A stretch of 64,000 nucleotides of DNA from Apis mellifera. Its lineage: Eukaryota > Arthropoda > Insecta > Hymenoptera > Apidae. The position numbers and the translations under genes were made by a program. The stretch spans positions 5,799,881-5,863,880 of the forward strand of contig NC_037646.1 in NCBI RefSeq assembly GCF_003254395.2, read 5' to 3'. A model generated the notes under the pieces. The model saw only the letters and a program-made list of their open reading frames with translations. It did no database searches and was not told the DNA's origin. This document shows, in pieces, positions 55,978 through 64,000 of this stretch (the stretch's first letter is position 1; every line of letters starts with the position of its first letter).

Positions 55978-57366
55978 ACTTGACTATGATATGAACCAAC
56001 AGTAAATCTATGTATATTTTCTAAGACTAAAAAGAAAATAATTTTATTTTATCGTAATTTTGGAAAAATTTAAGTAAAGTAAATTTCACATTTAAATAAA
56101 TATTATTAATTTTATTCTATAAAATATAATAATTTTCTCAAAAATAATATGTAAATATTTACATATTCGATAGTATATTTTTTAAATTAGTTTATTAATT
56201 TAAATTTATTAATTTTTATTTTTATTTTTATTTTTTTTAATAATTTTTTATATTTCATATATTTTTTATATGAAATATTATTTATAATTATTTATTTCAT
56301 AATTATATTGTAAAGGTATCGATTAGAAGAATTCAAAAATAAAGAATGAAAAACAAGATGTATACTATTATATATTAAATTTTTTTAATAATTATTTTAA
56401 ATATTTTTTATATTAGATAAATGATTAGATAAATGAAACCAATCAAATATTTTTATAATCATTATTTAATAATGTTTTAATGTTGTTTTCAATATTAGCA
56501 AAATAATAATTTTTCATATGCAAGTTGAAACTAGTAATAATATAATGCCAAATTTTAAATTGTATCAATCAAATTTTAAATTTTTATTACAAATATAAAT
56601 AGAGAATATTTGAATGACTTCATCAAGATCCATAAGTTATAGACATGACATATAAAGGTTATTGTATAAGAATATGATGTAAGTACATATAAAAAATTTG
56701 TTTTAATTATTGTAATATAATTATGGTAAATGAATAATTATTATCAAAGAAATGAGTTGAAAATTAAAAATATTTTATAAAAATTCTATTTGTAAAATAT
56801 TTCATTTTTTCAATTAATATTTAAATTTCCTATTTATTTACATTGATATAAAATAATTGTATTCAACTGTTACTGGATTATAAATGTTGTGATTATAATG
56901 CTATTTCTATATGTATGATTCTTTATGTAATTCTTTTTTTCTAAATACATAATATAATATTATTTAAATACATTTTAGCATATAAAAAAATATGATACAG
57001 TATTTTATTAAAGAAATTGAATATTAAAAGTAATTGATTTGTAAATAAAATTAAACATTCATAAAGTTATTTTAATAATATTAAAATATTAAATTTTTAT
57101 AAAATATAATTTTTAATTTTCTAAGTTTATCAAAATTATAAAATTATGCTTTTTATTACATATTTTCTTATTAATTCATATATTAATAATAAGAAATACT
57201 TATATATTAATGATAATTTTTATAAAATTAATTTGTATTATTAACATTACGAACGTGACGTTCATTTATAAAATTTTAAGAAAATTAATTTAGAATAAAA
57301 AAATAAGAGGTTAGAAGAATTAAATATCTTATGAGATTTTTATGCAATTAAATTAGAAAACTTAGT

Positions 57367-57407
<41 letters not shown>

Positions 57408-57923
57408 TAATTTAATTAACTTTAGTTAATAATTTTAATTCTCTTAAAATTGGAAATTATTATTTTTATTGTTGTAATAATAATTTTTTTTTATATCTAT
57501 AAAAATATTATTTTCAGATTATGAAGAATATTAAAATATATAGATATATAAAATATTAAAGAACAAAATATGATAAATATAATATGATAAATATAGATAT
57601 AGGAATGTTTGAAATTTTTGTAGTAATTTATATATAGAAATTATTTAAAGTTTGCAAGTATAAATTCTGAATTTTTAAAAAAATTTTTCAATATTTTTTT
57701 TATAAAATATATTTTGTAAGATAAGATAGAAATATAATACAGTGTATAAAATTTTGAATGTTTATTATAAATAATATATTATAATTTAATATTTAAGTTT
57801 TAATTTATATATAATTTATATATATATATAAATTATATCTTATACATGATAAATAATTTTCAATCCAATATTAATGAATTCAATGTTTAAGTTAAAATTA
57901 AGTAATTTTTTAAACAATAAGTT
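52855..57923. other. long gene-poor stretch; Rab7 3' UTR in its first part
   Basis: The first 500-700 bp after the Rab7 stop are of higher complexity and probably 3' UTR (AATAAA near 53,118). A second complex patch at 54,400-55,000 includes a short (GCT)n at 54,740-54,757 and may be more distal 3' UTR or a non-coding RNA. From 55,000 to 57,900 I see only AT-rich sequence with (AT)n tracts at 55,940-55,973 and 57,370-57,403. Confidence 0.5.
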
Positions 57924-59710
57924 TTAGTCTTTGAGACAATCTGTTGTGTCATATATAGCTTGAGAAGTTACAGTTTGTAATCTAGATTGAGCATTTGAAT
58001 TGCAAGAAGCTTGCATTGACAATATTTTTAATTGATTATTTTGTATTTGTCTTTTTGCCTGTGAAATTTCTTGTTCATATTGACGAATTCTTTGATTAAT
58101 ATATCCAACTTTTATAAATATACAACTTGCCATTTGTGTAGCATTTGAATTATAACAATCTAGAACGACACGATCCAATTCATTTAACAATTTCTTTCCA
58201 ATCTGAAAATGTAAATTAAAAGTAATTTATAACATACAAATTATTTTTAAAATTCTCTTTAATATATTTGATTGAATGATATTCATTCTATAAGTAAATT
58301 TATATAAATTTTTATACAAATAATTTTCAATAAATAAAAAATCATGATACATACTATTTCTTGAGCATCAAGCACTTGTAACTCTGCTTCAATACTTTGC
58401 ATTGCTTGATTTTTACATTGATTAAGACTACTATATTCTTTTTGATAAGCATTATTCACTTTATTTGTGATGGCATCCAAGCAATCATCAGCATTTTTGC
58501 CTGATTTGTTTGCGTCTTCTCTTTTTTCCTAATAAAAAATATTATAATTATAATTAATAATCCTAAATTTTTATAAATTTAATAATGCTTTATTTTGTTT
58601 CAATAACTTCAAGTTTTAATCATTTTTTAGTTTCAATTGATATATTAAATAATATTAATTATGATTTTTATACAATTAACATATATAATATTTTCTAAAA
58701 AAGTTATTTCTACAAGACAATTATATTATGAAAAACAAAATTTTAAAATAATAATAGTTAAAAATTTACTTAGTTAGAAATAATAATTGATGATTTGAAT
58801 AGCATAATAAATCATTATGTTATTGTAAATAGACTAAATATATTTTTCAATAAACATAATTTTTATTAAATAGAAAATAAAACTATTGAATCTATTTTAA
58901 AATGAATCATTTTATAAAAAAGATGCTTTATATACTATTATTAATATATTATTGTTTTATTGAAAATCACTTACTTTAACTTATTCTAACTTACTTTAAT
59001 ATAATTAAGAATAAAGTTTCTATTGTTGAGCATTTGATTTGCAGATTGAGTTTGATATAAGTAAATTTTCTGTTCTGCATCTCTCTTTATGGAAGATTTA
59101 GAACGATTTAAATCCGATAGAATAGTTTGAACTGAATTTTTAGCTTTTTTCACAGCTTCACTTGCTTGCTGTAATGAATTACCAGGCCACTAAAATTAAA
59201 TAATTTAAATAAAAATTCTATATTAATTCTTAAAAAAGAATAAATATTATTAAATTATATCATTAATTTACTAAGTTCGATCAATAATTTCTGTAATACG
59301 AGAATTACTCAAAATATCGCTAAGAAATTTTATAATATTTATAATATTATATAAACTTAAAACATTTTATTAAAAAAACAATGGCATAATTTCGCTTTGT
59401 GTTAAAAAAATTTGATTAAAAAATTATATAAAATAATATTCATCATGATTTATTTTTCTTAATATTTTATATTAATTTTTTATTATATTAAGAATTTTTA
59501 AAGATTAACGAATCTCATGATATACAGAATCTATAAAATTTTTAAAATACAAAAAAATAATTCTTATTATTTCATTTATTAAAAATTCTTATTATTTTTT
59601 AAAAATTCTTAAATCGATAAAAATGTTCAACGATTATATTTAATTGATTATTTGCTTACTTGTGCAGCACAGAGGGTCATTAGAAGACAAAAAAAAATAA
59701 ATAACTTCAT
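57924..59710 (-). CDS. small secreted protein, TsetseEP/DUF725-like (tentative)
   Basis: Four exons on the minus strand, 59710-59660, 59189-58995, 58528-58355 and 58202-57924, give 232 residues. The first exon encodes exactly a signal peptide (MKLFIFFCLLMTLCAAQ). The mature protein is largely alpha-helical with heptad-like Gln/Lys/Asn-rich segments (LQQASEAVKKAKNSVQTILS, QYEQEISQAKRQIQ). Six cysteines occur in the second half, within ADDCLD, LNQCKN, VLDCYN, MASCIF, QASCNS and TTDCLK. This layout (signal peptide, long helices, spaced cysteines) resembles the insect-specific secreted TsetseEP/DUF725 proteins, but I cannot confirm it. A role in the gut, haemolymph or a gland is possible and untested. 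Confidence 0.85.
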
Positions 59711-62700
59711 ATTTGCGAAAAAAGGAAAGTTTCAGTGTATTTATATCACGTTTTTTTGAATTGCGAATTGACGGATAGACTTGTCTTTTTATATATAATG
59801 ATTCGCTTATAATCTTAACTAAAAGTGAATCATTGAAAAAAAAAAGAAAAAAATAAATGATAACATTTCCAGGTATACTGATAGTACATTTTATCAATTT
59901 ATCATTGAACAATCGTATAATAATTCTAAGTTCATTAATTATTAATAATAATAACAGAATACCTATTTTTTATTCTAATGCATTTTATTACATGCATTTT
60001 TTTACATGTATTTTTTTAATTTATATATAAACATATTTTATGTTATTTTTGATAAAATTTAGTTCATGAAAATTTTTGCATAAATAAAAATTTAATTTTA
60101 TTAATCATATTCTATATCTTAATGAAAATTTTTATTTTAATATTTTTTATTTTTTTTAATGAAATTGAAAGTTATATATTAATAAAACATTTAATATTAT
60201 GATGAAATATAATAAATATTTTTTATAAAAGATTTAATAACATTATCTTTAGTTGAGTATTAAGAATTAAAAATTTCTTGATATGATATGAAACTGTATG
60301 ATATGTTATAATATAAAATTATATAATATAAAACATGGATTATAATATATAATTTAAACATTTTTATGATAGTATTGTATAATAATATTTTCTTTAAATA
60401 TAATATCTTTTTTATACATATATGCAAATAAATATTAAAAATCAAATTGAAATCTATGATATTATTTAATAGTTTTTATTTGTCCTGCTTATTTTTTTCA
60501 ATTCAAGCCATTTTTTTTCTTCTTGATATTTAAATTATATTTGTAATAATAATAATTATATTTATATTTGTTAAATCTTTTAAATAATTCATAAAAAACA
60601 AATTTATTAAATGTTAATTCATTAAATTTGTTAATATATATACATATATATGTTAAATGTAATATGTTCATTAAATTTCAAAATCATAAAAAAAATTCAT
60701 TTTTTAATAGAGAAATAAATTGCAATTTCAGTATGATTTTAATAGAATTATCATTTTTTTAGCAGAAAGACTTATTGAGAGAATTAAAATTTGATAATTA
60801 GTAAATTTTGCTTTTAAACATTTTCTTTTACATATATATATTTCAGTTATTCTTCAATAAACATTTTTTAGTGATTTATTTATAAAAAGATGAATTAAGA
60901 TGAAAAATTTAATTCATATTATTTATAATAAAAATTATAAAAATATAAGCAAATAAGAATAAAGAGAATAGAGAAAAAAAAAGAAATTAATGGTATTAAA
61001 TACTTTGATTAGATTATATATCTTTATTATCAATATTTTGTTTTAAATAAGATTATTGTTTCCGACATATAATTCAAAGTCATAAAAATATTTTTTTTAT
61101 GATTAGAAATTTAAATTTTTTATTTTACATATAGATTTGCTTTTAGATTGTAGTTTAAAATATTTAAAATATATTTATTAAAATTATTAAATTATTTATT
61201 TATACATTATTTTTAAATATTATATGATGATATATATATGTGCAACATATATGTATGCAGTTTAAAGCTTAAAGCTATTTTAAAGAATTTTTTCATCTTC
61301 TTCATTATAATAATAACTATGACAAAAAATATATGTATTCATCAATTATTTGTTTTTTATTTTTAATTTTATTTATATAATAGTTTTTTAAATTAAATAT
61401 TCTTATTAATAATCATTTCATAATTAATTATAAAATATAAAATATTTTATATCTTTTTGAACAATATGCGAATTTTTAAAGAATAATTTTATTTAATTTT
61501 CAATTTTTTTGTTAAGTAATAGTTTATTTTTATTTTATTAAATAATATTTCTAATAATAATCTATAATAATGTATCACTGAAAATAATAATTATATTATA
61601 TTGCTTTATATAAATATTTTTTTTTTTGGTATTTTTATTTTCTTTTTGGTATTATTAGAATTTTATTTCATAATCATATTAATTAATTTTAATCGCAAAA
61701 ATATTTAACGGAATTATTTATTATTAAACGGAAATTATCATTTAATTCATTTATTCAATTGAAAAATTATTTGTTTTTTATCGTAAAATCTACAATTAAT
61801 CATTTATTTGACTAATAGATAAAATAATAGATAATATATTTTTATTATTCAAATTGAAATAAATATCACATACATAAAAACTTTATGAATACTTTATTTA
61901 TTTATTTATACAATTTTATAATAAAAATGAATATATTTTTTGAGAATGTTTAATATAATTTTATTAATATTGATTGCATATTTTAGAAATATTTTATAAA
62001 ATTATAAATAGTGAAATAGATTCAATAAATGAATTTTTTTATTATTATTTCTTTTGATAGAATGTTTTAAAATTCCTGTTGTCCGGATTTTTATTTAAGT
62101 TTCATCAAATATTTTATATTAAAATATTCACATCATTATTATTATATATAGTATATATTAGTTAAATATATATTATGTTTCACGAAACTATTTAGAATAT
62201 ATCTATATTTATTTATATTAAAAATTAAAAATTAAAATTCTAATTTTCAAAGAAAAATAACAAAAATATATCTAATTGACATATCTTTAATCATGTGTCA
62301 AGAATTATGAAACAACTATGATCAAGAACAAATACAAAAAGAATAGATCATAGGGAATTAATGCAATCTCTAGAATGCCGCAGATGAAACTATAATAAGG
62401 AGAATAACCTAAATAAGGAGAATAACTAATAAGAAAATAGCAGAATAAAAATTGATTAACACTATTTCTCGAATTCCAAAAATATTCTTTCAAAGACAGA
62501 TTAAAATAAGAATTGGGAATCAATGTCATCTTTTGAATATTTTTAAAAACATATTTTTATACTTAAGATTGCATTAACGATCAATTCTTATATTTCTATC
62601 TTTTTCTTATTTACTTTTTTTATTTATATTTACAAATTCAAATATTCAAAAGATGGTATTGATTTTTTTTTTATCATTAATTTATATTATTATTTAATTT

Positions 62701-63004
62701 ATTGATTGAAAATTTTAATAGAATCTGTTCCATTTTTTTATATATTGTACTTTTTTGTATTTTTATTTCTATATATCACATAATTTCTGCATTCACTAAA
62801 TTCTAAATCATAAAGAATATCAATATATCAATAATATCAAATTCTTTAATTTTTTTCACGATCTTTTAAAATATAAAACATAAAATTTTATTATATGTTG
62901 GGTTATCTACTATCATTTGTAATGATACTTAAAAAGTGAGAATTAATTAATTAAAATAATCCATTATTATTTGTAGCCAAATTTGTAGCAATCTGACAAT
63001 AACG
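59711..63004. other. 3.3 kb stretch without recognisable genes
   Basis: AT-rich throughout, with no exon, RNA gene or clear repeat family. Position 62,290-62,540 is slightly more complex but its ORFs are unconvincing. Confidence 0.55.
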
Positions 63005-63907
63005 TTGGTAAACATTGTTAGATTTAGTAAGTTGATGACTAAGCTATTATATGTATATATCTTATTGTTCGAAATGGATATAATTGCAAGTGTAAAAAAT
63101 AATAACAATGAAGATAAAATTCAAATGATTTTTGAGATGCTTAAACAACAAATAGATGAGTACAATATTATAAGTAAGAAAAATAAAATATCAAGAACAG
63201 AATTAAGAAAGGAAAAAATCCAAAAATTAGTGACAGAAGAAAAACATTTGTCCACAGAGTTTCAAAAAATTAAAAAAGAATTAAAACGTTATGAAAAAAA
63301 ATATGAAAAGGCATTAAAAAAGAAAGTGAAACTATTGAAAATACAAATTGAAGAGGATCGACGTAAATTAGAAGCTACAAAACAAAAATATTACAAATTA
63401 GAAACTTACGTAAATATAGCAGAAAAGATAAAATCAAAAAAAAAAAGTAAACCATTAAAAGTCAAGATGATGTTACCTAAATTTATACAAAAGAATCTAC
63501 CACTTAGTAAAAAGATTAAAATCAAAATTAAGAAAAACGAAAAATTAGGTAGGCGTGAAATGCACTTTATAAATGATATTAATGGACAAAGTGTATCTTC
63601 TAATTTATCTTCTAATTTAGTAAAAATTATAAAACCTACAATGAATACTCGAGAATGTAAAATTGTATTACAAAGATTGACGGAAGAGCAAATGAACAAA
63701 TATATTAGTCAAAATAGGTTAAGTCAAGAACGTATAACAAAAAAGCGTATAACACGAGATTCTTTAAAAAAAAATAATGAAAATGAAATAAGTACGATTT
63801 ATCCAAGATGGCATATAAAAATTCCAAAATCAGTATTTCAAGAAAGTCTCTTACGCATTAATAATTTTAATCTAAATTCAACTTCTATCTCAAAAGATGT
63901 TATATAA
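63005..63907 (+). CDS. unrecognised lysine-rich coiled-coil ORF
   Basis: An uninterrupted 300-codon ORF in very AT-rich DNA, far longer than chance ORFs nearby. The second Met (63074, MDIIASVKNNNNEDKIQMIF) gives 277 residues and is an equally plausible start; the extra 23 N-terminal residues are hydrophobic. A strongly charged coiled coil runs from about residue 45 to 140 (KHLSTEFQKIKKELKRYEKK, EEDRRKLEATKQKYYKLETY). It is followed by a basic stretch (KSKKKSKPLKVKMMLPKFI, KKIKIKIKKNEKLGR) and a C-terminal part with RLTEEQMNKYISQNRLSQER and PRWHIKIPKSVF. No splice sites are needed. No family is recognised. It could be a rapidly evolving nuclear or sperm protein, or an intronless retrogene. Confidence 0.65.
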   Translation: MVNIVRFSKLMTKLLYVYILLFEMDIIASVKNNNNEDKIQMIFEMLKQQIDEYNIISKKNKISRTELRKEKIQKLVTEEKHLSTEFQKIKKELKRYEKKYEKALKKKVKLLKIQIEEDRRKLEATKQKYYKLETYVNIAEKIKSKKKSKPLKVKMMLPKFIQKNLPLSKKIKIKIKKNEKLGRREMHFINDINGQSVSSNLSSNLVKIIKPTMNTRECKIVLQRLTEEQMNKYISQNRLSQERITKKRITRDSLKKNNENEISTIYPRWHIKIPKSVFQESLLRINNFNLNSTSISKDVI

Positions 63908-64000
63908 TTAAATATATTATGTTTAATTATTGTTAGTAAAATCTATTATACATTAAGAAAATTTTGTATTAATTATCAAGTTGTCAAATTGCAATTATTT

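Noticed and set aside
62305..62529. hydrophobic 74-codon minus-strand ORF
   Set aside because: It consists of Tyr/Leu/Ile runs partly produced by a short local duplication (AAGGAGAATAAC twice), with no start context or partner exon.

Overview
The window is nuclear DNA of an animal with intron-split genes, extremely AT-rich introns and spacers and many (AT)n and trinucleotide microsatellites. Dense short introns, insect-type orthologues (Vha14, Rab7, PHF14, LARP4) and this base composition suggest a hymenopteran, most likely a bee of the Apis type. That assignment is inference. There is no bacterial or phage sequence and no CRISPR array. All gene models below were assembled by hand from GT/AG boundaries, and reading frame was checked across every junction.

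Layout, left to right: an AAT/GAT microsatellite (1-890); LARP4 on the minus strand (2448-6027, with a non-coding first exon near 7710); translation initiation factor eIF1 (minus, 9196-10630); ArfGAP1 (plus, 11604-13815); a small SANT/Myb-like protein, possibly SNAPC2-like (minus, 14657-15391); a four-finger C2H2 zinc-finger protein (minus, 16826-20003); V-ATPase subunit F (plus, 21194-22262); an SLC7-family heteromeric amino-acid transporter light chain (minus, 23660-27043); an eight-exon gene that I tentatively relate to CFAP92/DUF4550 (minus, 28487-34739), whose 2.7 kb fourth intron holds an opposite-strand tRNA-Asp(GUC), a decayed tRNA-Asp copy and an old fold-back repeat; PHF14 (plus, 35579-41042); mitochondrial methionyl-tRNA formyltransferase (minus, 41678-43269); RAD50 (plus, 44681-50501); Rab7 (plus, 51906-52854); about 5 kb without coding exons; a small secreted protein (minus, 57924-59710); a 3.3 kb empty stretch; and an intronless lysine-rich ORF of unknown function (plus, 63005-63907).

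Most genes are unrelated housekeeping genes. Four pairs are divergent (eIF1/ArfGAP1, zinc finger/Vha14, CFAP92-like/PHF14, MTFMT/RAD50) and may share promoter regions. Vha14, Rab7 and the SLC7 transporter all relate to endolysosomes or nutrient sensing, but nothing here shows that they are co-regulated, apart from an E-box resembling a CLEAR element upstream of Vha14. No clearly unprecedented system was found. The most interesting points are the nested tRNA with its decayed neighbour, the LARP4 stop codon that coincides with a strong splice donor, the CFAP92-like gene, and two unrecognised proteins.
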